Assembly (NCBI GenBank): GCA_031289055.1
Contig: JAITQE010000002.1
Span: forward strand, 59,202 to 123,201
Reading direction: 5' to 3'
Length of the DNA stretch: 64,000 nucleotides
Origin: Candidatus Endomicrobiellum porotermitis
Lineage (GTDB): Bacteria > Elusimicrobiota > Endomicrobiia > Endomicrobiales > Endomicrobiaceae
Numbering within the stretch: position 1 is the first letter of the stretch; every line of letters begins with the position of its first letter. Positions 38,200 through 46,452 of this stretch are shown here, in pieces. Both the position numbers and the translations under genes were made by a program. The notes under the pieces were generated by a model. The model saw only the letters and a list, made by a program, of their open reading frames with translations. It ran no database searches and had not been told where the DNA came from.

Positions 38200-38694
38200 A
38201 ATAGAACGAGATAATTTTTTCTATAAAATCTAAATTTATTTAGTAAGATAATAATTGATGAGCAATCCAGAGTCTATCTTACTTGAGAGAGAAAACGGAG
38301 GATTTTAAAGGCAATGACGCCTAAATTGGTAAATTCTCAAAGAAAATAATGACTAAAGTTGATGCCGTTATTCCTCCGGCCACTGCTCCTGAAACAGATA
38401 TTTTTTGACTTTCTTGACAAATACCTTTCATAGGCAAGCACAGCAATGCTAAAACAACCGCTAAACTTAAAATCTTTTTTATATTCATACTTCTTTGTTA
38501 TCTGTCTATCTTCTACTTCTATTTTAAGCTAATTTTTTGTCTTTTTGGCTAATTTGGGGAACAGTTTGCGAATTCGGTTTTACTGTTAATTGATTCTTAG
38601 GTTATTGCCGGCTAAAAAAATAGTTATTGATAGGCGATATCATATCAATAACCGCGCGCTTTTTCTTAGAATACTATTTGTTTAACTTTTAATC
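38200..38694. other. Spacer between pyrG and the porin gene
   Basis: No gene on the plus strand. It holds the 55-codon minus-strand frame at 38321-38488. The parts at 38200-38320 and 38489-38694 show nothing recognisable beyond AT-rich sequence and a short inverted stretch near 38630-38650 (TTGATAGGCGATATCATATCAA). Confidence 0.5.
38321..38488 (-). CDS. Possible small secreted peptide, 55 residues
   Basis: An ATG at 38488 opens a 55-codon frame. Its start is a textbook signal peptide (MNIKKILSLAVVLALLCLPM then KGICQES). A short Gly/Ala-rich hydrophobic tail follows (VSGAVAGGITASTLVIIFFE). AAAGAAGT precedes the ATG, rather close. It may be a genuine small exported or membrane peptide, or the stub of a longer envelope protein whose 3' part has been lost. 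No homologue recognised. Confidence 0.4.
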   Translation of the reverse strand: MNIKKILSLAVVLALLCLPMKGICQESQKISVSGAVAGGITASTLVIIFFENLPI

Positions 38695-39864
38695 TTAAAA
38701 ATCAAATCTTGTTCTTATTCCAGCTATAAAAACATTAGTGGAAAGCGGCGCATTTCCGCCTCTAGGATTGATAAAGTACTGTATAGCTGGCGTAATGCCA
38801 AGATGTCTATTTACGCCGATCCTATAGTACAATTCAAATTCGGTTTCAGCTCCGTTTTTGTAATTAGCGTCAAAATTTCTAAACTCTGAAGATCCGTACA
38901 TTTGACCTATCGCAAAACCAGTCGCATCGCTTTTTCTTGACCATGCTGAACCTTCAACTTGTAAACCTAAATCCCATGACAGCGTAGGTTTAATTTCTCT
39001 ATCCCCGGCTTTATTAAGGGTAGTTACGGAAGAATCTTTGCAAGAAAATCTTCCAAATACTCCGACGATTTTATTTACTTCATGGTCAGCGCTTATGCCA
39101 AAACCATAATTCCCAGATTGTTTGTTTATATTTTTACAAGAATAACTACCGCCGTTGTTTTCCCAAAGATACGCCTTATAGTTGCTTTTTTTTGACGGTT
39201 TGTAAGTTAACTGAACAGCGTTAAGCCCGTCTGCATCAACATGTTCTGTTCTTGTCGCAGAGTAGGCGTAAGACAAATCAAATTTATCACACAAAGCGTA
39301 ACGCAAGTTTAGCGCTACTCTTTCAGGCGGAGCTTCAATTATTTTATCTCCGCTGAAAATACTTGTGATAAACTGAGTATTTTTGTCTTTTGAGTATCTG
39401 TTTCCGGTAAAATACGAAGTAAAGTCCAACTTGCCGAAACTTACAGTTAACTTATCGTTTAAACATGATTGTTGATAGTACAATTCCGTGACTTTTGCAA
39501 GCTCAAGTTCGCCGTTAAACGTAGAGTCGGATACCGCGTTGACATTTGCATACGTACGAACAGTTTGCGACAAACCATGTCCTCTTCCGCCTTTAAAACG
39601 AACGACCACTTTTCCATTATTTTCAAAACTCTTTTTTAATCTTAAATCAAACACATATACCACGGTATTTGAGCCGTCGTCAGGGTTCCATACGTTGTCT
39701 TTAGATGTTCCTTGAAATACAAACGCGCTTGCGCCCGAAACTTTTATGTTAAGAGCTTGCGCTGCGTCTACCGGCGTCGCAACCGGTTGCGCAATTAGCT
39801 TTAAAGGAGCAAGTAGGGCAATGACAAGAGCAGAAGCTAAGATTTTTGTTGCGAGTTTTCTCAT
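38695..39864 (-). CDS. Porin, carbohydrate-selective (OprB-like) outer-membrane barrel
   Basis: 389-residue outer-membrane barrel. A signal peptide (residues 1-25, ending KLIAQ) is followed by amphipathic strands including VVYVFDLRLKKSF, LTVSFGKLDFTSYFTGN and NKIVGVFGRFSC. The C-terminus FIAGIRTRFDF ends in Phe as required for Bam insertion. The FGKLDFTSYFTGNRYSKDKNTQF and PALSW-like (PTLSWDLGLQVEGSAW) segments resemble OprB-type sugar porins. It lies 21 bp downstream of the organophosphate antiporter on the same strand, so the pair probably forms an outer-plus-inner-membrane uptake route. Family assignment moderate; barrel prediction strong. Confidence 0.75.
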   Translation of the reverse strand: MRKLATKILASALVIALLAPLKLIAQPVATPVDAAQALNIKVSGASAFVFQGTSKDNVWNPDDGSNTVVYVFDLRLKKSFENNGKVVVRFKGGRGHGLSQTVRTYANVNAVSDSTFNGELELAKVTELYYQQSCLNDKLTVSFGKLDFTSYFTGNRYSKDKNTQFITSIFSGDKIIEAPPERVALNLRYALCDKFDLSYAYSATRTEHVDADGLNAVQLTYKPSKKSNYKAYLWENNGGSYSCKNINKQSGNYGFGISADHEVNKIVGVFGRFSCKDSSVTTLNKAGDREIKPTLSWDLGLQVEGSAWSRKSDATGFAIGQMYGSSEFRNFDANYKNGAETEFELYYRIGVNRHLGITPAIQYFINPRGGNAPLSTNVFIAGIRTRFDF

Positions 39865-39885
39865 CGCAAGGATCCTTTTTGCGTT

Positions 39886-41220
39886 TTAGTTTTTACCGTC
39901 GCCGACTTCTTTCTTCCAAGTTATAGATATAAACAACATTGCCACTACGCATGATATTGCGCACGCGACGAAAATTCCATACCAACCCCATCTTTCAATG
40001 AGGAAAGCTGATCCAATACCTGACAAGAAAGCTCCTATATATCCAAACAGTCCTGTAAATCCGGTAGCTGCTGATACTGATTCTTGCACTGTTACGCGCG
40101 AAGCTTGAACTCCGCCAACAAGGTTTTGTGGACCATCGACAAAAAATCCTACCAAAGCCAAGAACAAAGCTATAATCCACCACGAACTTTCCACATGCGT
40201 AAATTTATACATGCCCAACAAACTGAAAATTAATAAGAACAAGTAGATAATATTAACAGGGGCGCAACGTCCTTTGAAAAATCTGTCAGCAAACCATCCG
40301 GCTGATATTCCGCCTAAAGATCCTATAAAAGGCATGAACACAAGCAAATAAGCGGCGCGGTCGGCGGCTATGCCTCGTTCGGTCATAAATATAGTGCTCC
40401 AGTCAAGCGTGGCGAAACGAATAAAATATACAAAGATGTAAGCAAAGGCAAGAGCCCACAAGTAATGATTTCCAAAAACATATTTTGTTAAAGTCTGCCA
40501 ATGCGTAAGTCCGCTTTGTTTTTTTACGGGTAAAATATCATTGTGATATTCTTCAACAGGCGGAAGCCCTACGGAAGAAGGTTTGTCGGTAAGGGTAAAC
40601 AGAAGGACTACGCCAACAATTAAACCTATTATGCCAGGTATGTAGAAAGTCGCTTTCCAGTGATTCGCAGCTATACAAACGCCGACAAGAATTCCGACAA
40701 GAGCGGTTCCTACGGTATGAGCTGAAGACCATAAAGTCCACTTTGTGGCTCTTTCGCTCGGAGAGAACCAATATACCAAACCTTTAGCTACAGGAGGAAA
40801 TCCCATAGATTGTAGCGCGCCGTTTGCGCCCCAAAAGAATGTCAACATTGGGAGAGACGGTAAAAAACCGAAAAATAAGTTAATTATTGAAGAGCCGATC
40901 AATCCAAAAGCCATGAAAGCTCTAATGTTGCATCTATCGGCAAGCATTCCGCTTAAGAATTTACCGATACCATACGTTACGTACATTGTTGAGCCTAAAA
41001 TACCAAACTCCATTTTTGTTACGCCAAGCTCGCTGATAAAAGAGGGAGCCGCATAGGAAAGGTTTTTGCGGGTAAAGTAGTAGACGACATAACCGACATA
41101 CATTCCAAAAAACATCTTAATACGCCAATACTTATACTTCTTTGCTATTTCTTGCTCGTCCGTTATAGGATTTTGGGCGTTTGGCAACGGCTTCATCCAG
41201 TTTACGAATTTTGATAGCAT
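39886..41220 (-). CDS. Organophosphate:phosphate antiporter, UhpC/UhpT/GlpT family
   Basis: Major-facilitator protein of 444 residues with twelve hydrophobic segments. The start ATG 41220 is chosen because GGAGGA (41226-41231, reverse strand) precedes it; an upstream in-frame start lacks a site. Family motifs: YVGYVVYYFTRKNLSYAAP at the first helix and GSTMYVTYGIGKFLSGMLADR at the second. The WGANGALQSMGFPPVAKGLVYW motif of the organophosphate:Pi antiporters and a late DGPQNLVGGVQ segment are also present. It exchanges internal phosphate for a sugar phosphate such as glucose-6-phosphate. Endomicrobium symbionts are reported to rely on sugar-phosphate import, which fits. Sugar specificity, and sensor (UhpC) versus transporter (UhpT), are not settled by sequence. 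Confidence 0.85.
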   Translation of the reverse strand: MLSKFVNWMKPLPNAQNPITDEQEIAKKYKYWRIKMFFGMYVGYVVYYFTRKNLSYAAPSFISELGVTKMEFGILGSTMYVTYGIGKFLSGMLADRCNIRAFMAFGLIGSSIINLFFGFLPSLPMLTFFWGANGALQSMGFPPVAKGLVYWFSPSERATKWTLWSSAHTVGTALVGILVGVCIAANHWKATFYIPGIIGLIVGVVLLFTLTDKPSSVGLPPVEEYHNDILPVKKQSGLTHWQTLTKYVFGNHYLWALAFAYIFVYFIRFATLDWSTIFMTERGIAADRAAYLLVFMPFIGSLGGISAGWFADRFFKGRCAPVNIIYLFLLIFSLLGMYKFTHVESSWWIIALFLALVGFFVDGPQNLVGGVQASRVTVQESVSAATGFTGLFGYIGAFLSGIGSAFLIERWGWYGIFVACAISCVVAMLFISITWKKEVGDGKN

Positions 41221-41335
41221 ATGCTTCCTCCGCTTTTTTATATACAACTAAGAATTTTTTAATAAAAGGGAAATGCGCGCTATTAAAATTTTTTTGCTAG
41301 AAACGACTTATTTTGCTAGACGTTGCGTACGAAAC

Positions 41336-41341
41336 ATTATA
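41336..41341 (-). promoter_or_regulatory. Possible -10 element of the antiporter-porin operon
   Basis: Consensus TATAAT on the minus strand about 115 bases before the antiporter ATG. No clear -35 box at 17 bp (only TTATGT), so support is moderate. The spacer 41248-41460 otherwise shows nothing. Confidence 0.35.
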
Positions 41342-41460
41342 TCAATGTCTCTTGCTTGACATAAATCTCAATTGTGAAAAAATTGTAAAACAGAAATGCT
41401 AAGCAATTATAGCTAGATAAAAATATCCGCCAGATACCAATAAAATTTTTAAGCAAAACT

Positions 41461-41763
41461 TTACCACGTATAGTTTAACAGATTTTGGGTGAAATTGAAC
41501 GACATATACATTATTCGTTTGTCTTTGGCTCTTATATAACCGAGCAGATAATAGTTTTGTTTATATTCTTCACTCTTTTTTAGCGCGTCAATAAACTCGG
41601 CGTTGTTAAAAGCATAAATTTTAGCTAGTTGTATATTGGGTAATCTTAAGCGTAATATTTTGTTAAAAACTCTCGATTGGGCAAATATAAACTCAAAATA
41701 CGAAGCCAATGAATTATTTTGTATAATGCTATAATACCAAAATGGATATGCGAATGAAAACAT
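41461..41763 (-). CDS. Hypothetical protein, uncertain
   Basis: A 100-codon open frame with protein-like composition (AFNNAEFIDALKKSEEYKQN, then YYLLGYIRAKDKRIMYMSF) in a stretch with no gene on the other strand. Its first 20 codons overlap the start of the PhoH remnant, and there is no clear ribosome-binding site. It could be a small real gene or the 3' part of a gene whose front has been lost. No family recognised. Confidence 0.3.
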   Translation of the reverse strand: MFSFAYPFWYYSIIQNNSLASYFEFIFAQSRVFNKILRLRLPNIQLAKIYAFNNAEFIDALKKSEEYKQNYYLLGYIRAKDKRIMYMSFNFTQNLLNYTW

Positions 41764-42052
41764 TTGTTTTAGGCGCCAATTGCAAAAAACTGTTGAAGGG
41801 AGATATTTCCGTAAGTATATATAGCAAGACCAAGCGCAAAATTTAACGCTTCGCGAAGAAGTGAAGACGATTGCCTCAAGGTCCGGCGACGGAGCTAAGA
41901 TGGTTTTAATAGGAGATCCTTATCAGATTGATAATCCGCATCTTGACGCGTCTTCAAATGGGCTTACGTATTTGGTTGAAAGATTTAAAGGACAGGATAT
42001 ATTCGGTCGCGTAACGTTTTCAAAGAGCGAAAGAAGCGCTCTTGCCGCGTAG
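41742..42052 (+). pseudogene. PhoH-family ATPase remnant with internal deletion
   Basis: The 3' part reads QDQAQNLTLREEVKTIASRS, then GDGAKMVLIGDPYQID, NPHLDASSNGLTYLVERFKG and TFSKSERSALAA. That is the C-terminus of PhoH-type ATPases (Walker B-like DEAQN, here DQAQN). A short 5' piece (MKTFVLGANCKKLL from 41742) recalls the PIN-domain start KTFVLDTN of PhoH2-type proteins. Everything between, including Walker A, is missing, and a TAG separates the pieces. About 100 of roughly 440 residues remain. Confidence 0.8.
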
Positions 42053-42069
42053 TCGTCCGAACTACTTTG

Positions 42070-42939
42070 ATGAATAGAGATATAAATAATCCTTATATAG
42101 ATATGCATATCCACACGTCTTTTTCCGACGGCGAGTTTACTCCAAGAGAAGCGGTTGAGTATGCGTCAAAGATGAAGTTGTCTGCAATAAGTATAACGGA
42201 CCATGATTCTGTAGACGGCATAGACGAGGCTTTGGATTGCGCTTTACAAAATGACATTGAGATTATTCCCGGGATTGAGTTATCTTCAAAAGCCGAGTCA
42301 GAACCAGGAAAAAGCGAAATACATATACTGGGGTATTATATAGACTACAAGTCAGAATATTTGAAAAAATCTTTGGATATTTTTAAAAAAGCAAGATATG
42401 ATAGAGCCGTAAAAATATTTGAGAGGCTTAAGGAAAACGGTGTTGAACTGAAAAATACTGACTTTATTAACAATATCGGCAACAAAGCTATAGGGCGGTT
42501 GCACTTTGCAAAAGCCTTAATTGAAGAGAAATTTGTATGCAGCGTTCAAGAAGCTTTTCAGAGGTACTTATCAAAAGATAAACCAGCCTACGTCCCCAAA
42601 TATTCAATCTCTGTAAAAGACGCAATAAAACTTGTTCTGGATTCTGGCGGGATTCCAATTATGGCTCACCCCTATTATGTGCATTACACAGACGTTGATT
42701 TGTTTAAATCTTTGATTGACTGCGGACTTATGGGAATAGAAGCTTGGCACATAAAACATTCTGAAAATGTCGTGAAGAGATTTACTGATATAGCTAAAGA
42801 ATTTAATCTTCTTGTAACAGGCGGTTCTGATTGTCACGGACCATACAAGAAAGAGAGTCCTGCTATGGGAAAGGTAAAAGTTCCTTACTCGGTATTGATA
42901 AACTTAAAGAAGGCGAGAGAGTCGCTTCGCAAAAATTGA
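42070..42939 (+). CDS. PHP-domain phosphoesterase (YciV/TrpH-like)
   Basis: 289-residue metal-dependent phosphoesterase of the PHP family. Metal-binding motifs are in the expected order: DMHIHTSFSDGEFTP (residues 12-26), ITDHDSVDG, PGIELSS, MAHPYYVH and GGSDCHGPYK. The layout, including the helical insert around residues 100-170, matches the YciV/RNase AM group, which removes phosphates from 3',5'-nucleoside bisphosphates or trims RNA 5' ends. ATG 42070 is preceded by an in-frame TTG at 42067. It sits four bases before the DUF2779 gene, so both are likely co-transcribed. Substrate inferred from family only. Confidence 0.85.
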   Translation: MNRDINNPYIDMHIHTSFSDGEFTPREAVEYASKMKLSAISITDHDSVDGIDEALDCALQNDIEIIPGIELSSKAESEPGKSEIHILGYYIDYKSEYLKKSLDIFKKARYDRAVKIFERLKENGVELKNTDFINNIGNKAIGRLHFAKALIEEKFVCSVQEAFQRYLSKDKPAYVPKYSISVKDAIKLVLDSGGIPIMAHPYYVHYTDVDLFKSLIDCGLMGIEAWHIKHSENVVKRFTDIAKEFNLLVTGGSDCHGPYKKESPAMGKVKVPYSVLINLKKARESLRKN

Positions 42940-42942
42940 TTT

Positions 42943-44394
42943 ATGGAATATATAAACAAAACAGTTTTTCTTAATTATTTAAACTGTCCTACTTTGGGTT
43001 GGAAGACAAAAAAAGATATGCTTCCAAAACTTTCGGGGCTTAACAATAAACTCTTAACTTTGGAAGGGAAAAAGATACATAAAGAGGCGTTGAAGTTATT
43101 CCCTGACGCTGTGAGCGGGAAGAAACTTAAACTTGAAAAGTCTGACGTTTCTTGCAAAGATTTGATTGTAGATTTAGAAATAAATAAATCTGTTTACGCT
43201 ATGTCTTTTGTTGCAGACGGTTTCTATGCAAAACCTGACATATTAAAGAAACTAGAAGATAATTCTTGGCATTTATTTGAAGTTAAATCCGGAAGCAGAT
43301 ATAAAGCTAAGTATACAAGCGATATATCTTTTAACGTTATGGTTTTGTCCAAGCTTGGCATAAAAGTAAGCAAGACAAGCGTATTGTATTTATCCAATGA
43401 TTATCGTCTTGGAATGGAGTCTTCTAAACTTTTTACTGAATCAGACTGCGCTGAAAAGGTTGAGTTGAAAGTTCAAGACTTTTTAAGTATTGTAGATAAA
43501 GCTTCTGAAGATGTGCAATCCGAGGTTATGCCAACGCCAGTCTTAAAAAGGTATTGCAAAAATTGTCCCATGTTTGACGCTTGTATAGGAAAAGGCGTGG
43601 AAAAGCGCATATTTGATTTGCCAAGACTTTCTATATTGCAGATGGACGAGTTGATAGCGATGGGCGCAGATACGATTGATAAGGTTCCTGACGATTTTTA
43701 CCTCACTGAGCGGCAAAAGATAGTCAAAAATTGCGTTTTGACAAATACGCGGTATGTATCGGAATATTTAAAGACTGAGTTAGAAAATATAAAACAACCT
43801 TTTTACTATCTTGATTTTGAGTCTGTAACGACAATAATGCCTTTGTATCCCAACATAGCTCCTCATACCCAAATTTTAACGCAGTTTTCTTTGGATAAAG
43901 CCGATGAGTCGGGAAATATTTTAGAGCATTACGAGTATATTGCCGATCAAACAAGAGACTGTCGTAAATATATTGCCGAAAAATTGATAGAGTATTTAGG
44001 CGAAGATGGAAGTATAATAACTTATGCTAATGCCGAGCGTATCATAGTTTCTAAACTGGCTTTCCTTTTTCCTGAATTGTCTGAGAAACTTAAAAAAATA
44101 ATTGAAAGAATTGTGGACTTGGAATTGATAATCAGAAAAGATTATTACGACGTAAACTTTCATGGCAAAACGTCTATAAAGAAAATTCTTCCCGTTTTAA
44201 TACCCGATATGAGCTACGATAGTTTGGATATTGGCGCAGGCGGCGACGCCTCGGCCGCGTTTGCATTTATGGCCATGGGGTTATATGATGAGGGTAAGAT
44301 AAAAGAAACTAAAAATAACTTGTTTAAATATTGCGCTCAAGATACGCTTGCGATGATACGTATACGCCAGTTTTTAACAAATGTTATAAAATGA
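42943..44394 (+). CDS. DUF2779 protein: Cas4/RecB-like Fe-S nuclease plus RNase H-like domain
   Basis: 483 residues. The N-terminal part has features of a Cas4/AddB-type PD-(D/E)xK nuclease: an early cysteine in LNYLNCPTLGWKTK (Cys15), the catalytic strand HLFEVKSGSRYKAKY (about residues 103-117), and a Cys trio CKNCPMFDAC (about 206-215). These could together ligate a 4Fe-4S cluster. The C-terminal part is the DUF2779 domain, with an exonuclease-like DxE in FYYLDFESVTTIMPLYPNI (about 288), then IITYANAERI and YCAQDTLAMIRI. Two nuclease-like folds in one chain suggest a DNA or RNA processing role. It lies four bases after the PHP gene and 50 bases before recA. Function unproven. Confidence 0.78.
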   Translation: MEYINKTVFLNYLNCPTLGWKTKKDMLPKLSGLNNKLLTLEGKKIHKEALKLFPDAVSGKKLKLEKSDVSCKDLIVDLEINKSVYAMSFVADGFYAKPDILKKLEDNSWHLFEVKSGSRYKAKYTSDISFNVMVLSKLGIKVSKTSVLYLSNDYRLGMESSKLFTESDCAEKVELKVQDFLSIVDKASEDVQSEVMPTPVLKRYCKNCPMFDACIGKGVEKRIFDLPRLSILQMDELIAMGADTIDKVPDDFYLTERQKIVKNCVLTNTRYVSEYLKTELENIKQPFYYLDFESVTTIMPLYPNIAPHTQILTQFSLDKADESGNILEHYEYIADQTRDCRKYIAEKLIEYLGEDGSIITYANAERIIVSKLAFLFPELSEKLKKIIERIVDLELIIRKDYYDVNFHGKTSIKKILPVLIPDMSYDSLDIGAGGDASAAFAFMAMGLYDEGKIKETKNNLFKYCAQDTLAMIRIRQFLTNVIK

Positions 44395-44433
44395 TAAAAT
44401 GCTCGCGGCAGGTCGCATAATTGACAGCGATTA

Positions 44434-44442
44434 GGGGGGGGG
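44434..44442 (+). repeat. G9 tract forming the recA ribosome-binding site
   Basis: Nine consecutive G, two bases before the recA ATG (44445). The Shine-Dalgarno must lie within it (AGGGG at 44433-44437 is about seven bases from the ATG), so tract-length changes would alter spacing. Confidence 0.9.
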
Positions 44443-44444
44443 AT

Positions 44445-45509
44445 ATGGCAAAAGACGAAAAACTTAAAGCGTTGGATTTGGCTCTTTCGCAAATAGAAAA
44501 AGACTTTGGTAAAGAAGCAATAATGCGCTTGGGGGAAAAGCACTTAAAAGAAAAAGTTGATTTTATACCGACAGGAGCGCTTCCTCTTGATATAGCCATA
44601 GGCATAGGCGGAATTCCTAGAGGCAGAATAATTGAGATTTACGGTCCTGAATCTTCAGGAAAAACTACTTTGGCTTTATGCATGGTTGCAGAAGCTCAAA
44701 AACTTGGCGGTATTGCCGCATATATTGACGCTGAACATGCTATGGATCCCGAATATGCCCAAAAACTTGGCGTGGACATAGACAATCTTTTAATATCCCA
44801 GCCCGATTCAGGAGAACAGGGACTAGAGATTGCAGATAAACTTATACGTTCAGGAGCGGTTGATATTATCATTATTGATTCGGTAGCGGCTCTTGTGCCT
44901 AAAGCTGAAATTGAAGGCGAAATGGGAGATTCTTTTATAGGTCTTCAAGCAAGACTTATGAGCCAAGCGTTGAGAAAGCTTACTTCAAATATTTCTAAGT
45001 CAAAAACTTCAATCATATTTATAAATCAACTTAGACAAAAAATAGGAGTGATGTGGGGAAACCCTGAAACTACTCCGGGCGGGCTTGCGCTTAAATTCTA
45101 CTCTTCGGTAAGGCTTGACATAAGAAGGATAGAGTCTGTTAAAAAAGGCGATGATATTTTAGGAAACAGAGTAAGGGTGAAAGTTGTAAAGAACAAAGTT
45201 GCGGCGCCGTTTAAACAGGCTGAATTTGAGATAATGTTTGGGCAAGGCGTGGACAGGTTCGGGTACCTTATAGATATGGGCGTGAACGACGGAATAATTG
45301 AAAAAGCAGGAGCGTTTTTCAGCTATAACGGCGAGAGAATAGGTCAAGGCAGAGATAATGTTAAAATATACTTATCCAACAATCCTCATATTGCAGACGA
45401 AATAGAGGCAAAAATAAGGGCAAAAGCTTTTAGCGATGAGCAGTCAAAAGAAGAAAATAAAAAAGAAGATCTGGCAAAAGAAAAGGCAGCTAAATCTTCA
45501 AAAAAATAA
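44445..45509 (+). CDS. recA: Recombinase RecA
   Basis: 354 residues, full length. ATG 44445 ([20 protein letters not shown]) is the family-typical start; an upstream in-frame codon is not needed. Walker A is GPESSGKTT (about residues 56-64). Other hallmarks: [38 protein letters not shown], the DNA-binding loop [18 protein letters not shown] with [22 protein letters not shown], and the Lys-rich acidic tail ([19 protein letters not shown]). RecA drives homologous recombination and the SOS response. No LexA-type box was recognised upstream. A recX gene, the usual neighbour, is absent; an NDP-sugar epimerase follows. Confidence 0.97.
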   Translation: MAKDEKLKALDLALSQIEKDFGKEAIMRLGEKHLKEKVDFIPTGALPLDIAIGIGGIPRGRIIEIYGPESSGKTTLALCMVAEAQKLGGIAAYIDAEHAMDPEYAQKLGVDIDNLLISQPDSGEQGLEIADKLIRSGAVDIIIIDSVAALVPKAEIEGEMGDSFIGLQARLMSQALRKLTSNISKSKTSIIFINQLRQKIGVMWGNPETTPGGLALKFYSSVRLDIRRIESVKKGDDILGNRVRVKVVKNKVAAPFKQAEFEIMFGQGVDRFGYLIDMGVNDGIIEKAGAFFSYNGERIGQGRDNVKIYLSNNPHIADEIEAKIRAKAFSDEQSKEENKKEDLAKEKAAKSSKK

Positions 45510-45522
45510 TTGTAGGGTTATT

Positions 45523-46452
45523 ATGAAAATACTTATTACCGGAGGGGCAGGTTTTATAGGGTCAAATATAGCAGATGCTTTGTTGGCTAAAGGACATAGC
45601 ATTGTTGTTTTTGATAACTTATCTTCTGGAAAGAAAGAAAATGTAGATAAAAAAGCCAAATTCTATAAAGCGGATATTTTTAATAAAAAAGAAGTTGACA
45701 ACGTATTTAAAAAGGAAAAACCCCAAATCGTAATACACAATGCCGCTCAAATAGACGTAAGAAAATCTGTAGATGACCCTTTTTTTGATGCGCAAGTCAA
45801 TATTTTAGGTTCTATAAACGCATTAAACGCTTGCGTTGAAAATAAAGTAAAAAAGATCATTTTTGCTTCTTCCGGCGGTTCAGTTTATGGAGAATGTAAG
45901 GCTTCTGCCCCTAAAGAAGACGCCAAGACTAATCCATTGTCGCCGTACGCTATAGCTAAAAATTCAGTTGAGAACTACATAAATTTTTATTCTGTCGCGT
46001 ATGGTTTGGATTATACTATTTTAAGATATGGCAACGTCTATGGACCAAAACAAGACCCGCATGGAGAGGCGGGAGTTGTCGCTATTTTTGCCGCTAGAAT
46101 GCTTAAAAATGAAGAAGTTATGGTTTTTGGCGACGGCAAACAAAAGAGAGATTACGTTTATGTCGGCGATGTGGCGAGTGCCAATTTAAAATCTTTAACA
46201 AAAGGTAAAAATCAAATTATAAACATAGGAACGTCAAAAGCAGTTTCGGTCAATGAGCTTATTAAAGTTATGAGCAAAGCGTCAGGTTACAAGAAAAAGG
46301 CTAGATATAAGCCAAAAAGAGCCGGAGAATTATTTAAAAGTTTCTTAAACATAAATAAGGCTAAAACTGTTTTACCTTGGAGTCCTAAAGTTAATATAGA
46401 GCAAGGAATCAAAGCGGCTATTGACTATTTTAGAGAGAGAGAATCTAAATGA
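45523..46452 (+). CDS. NAD-dependent nucleotide-sugar epimerase (GalE-like)
   Basis: 309-residue extended short-chain dehydrogenase. The NAD-binding start is GGAGFIGSN (residues 8-16) and the active site is SPYAIAKNSVENY (Tyr-x3-Lys), preceded by FASSGGSVYG. The sugar-binding region is in LRYGNVYGPKQDPHGEAGVV, and the KRDYVYVGDVA motif is typical of UDP-glucose/UDP-GlcNAc 4-epimerases. Start ATG 45523 lies 13 bp after recA; a longer frame into recA is spurious. It shares ATGA with the nucleotidyltransferase that follows, so the two probably act together in making an activated sugar for the envelope. The exact sugar is unknown. Confidence 0.85.
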   Translation: MKILITGGAGFIGSNIADALLAKGHSIVVFDNLSSGKKENVDKKAKFYKADIFNKKEVDNVFKKEKPQIVIHNAAQIDVRKSVDDPFFDAQVNILGSINALNACVENKVKKIIFASSGGSVYGECKASAPKEDAKTNPLSPYAIAKNSVENYINFYSVAYGLDYTILRYGNVYGPKQDPHGEAGVVAIFAARMLKNEEVMVFGDGKQKRDYVYVGDVASANLKSLTKGKNQIINIGTSKAVSVNELIKVMSKASGYKKKARYKPKRAGELFKSFLNINKAKTVLPWSPKVNIEQGIKAAIDYFRERESK

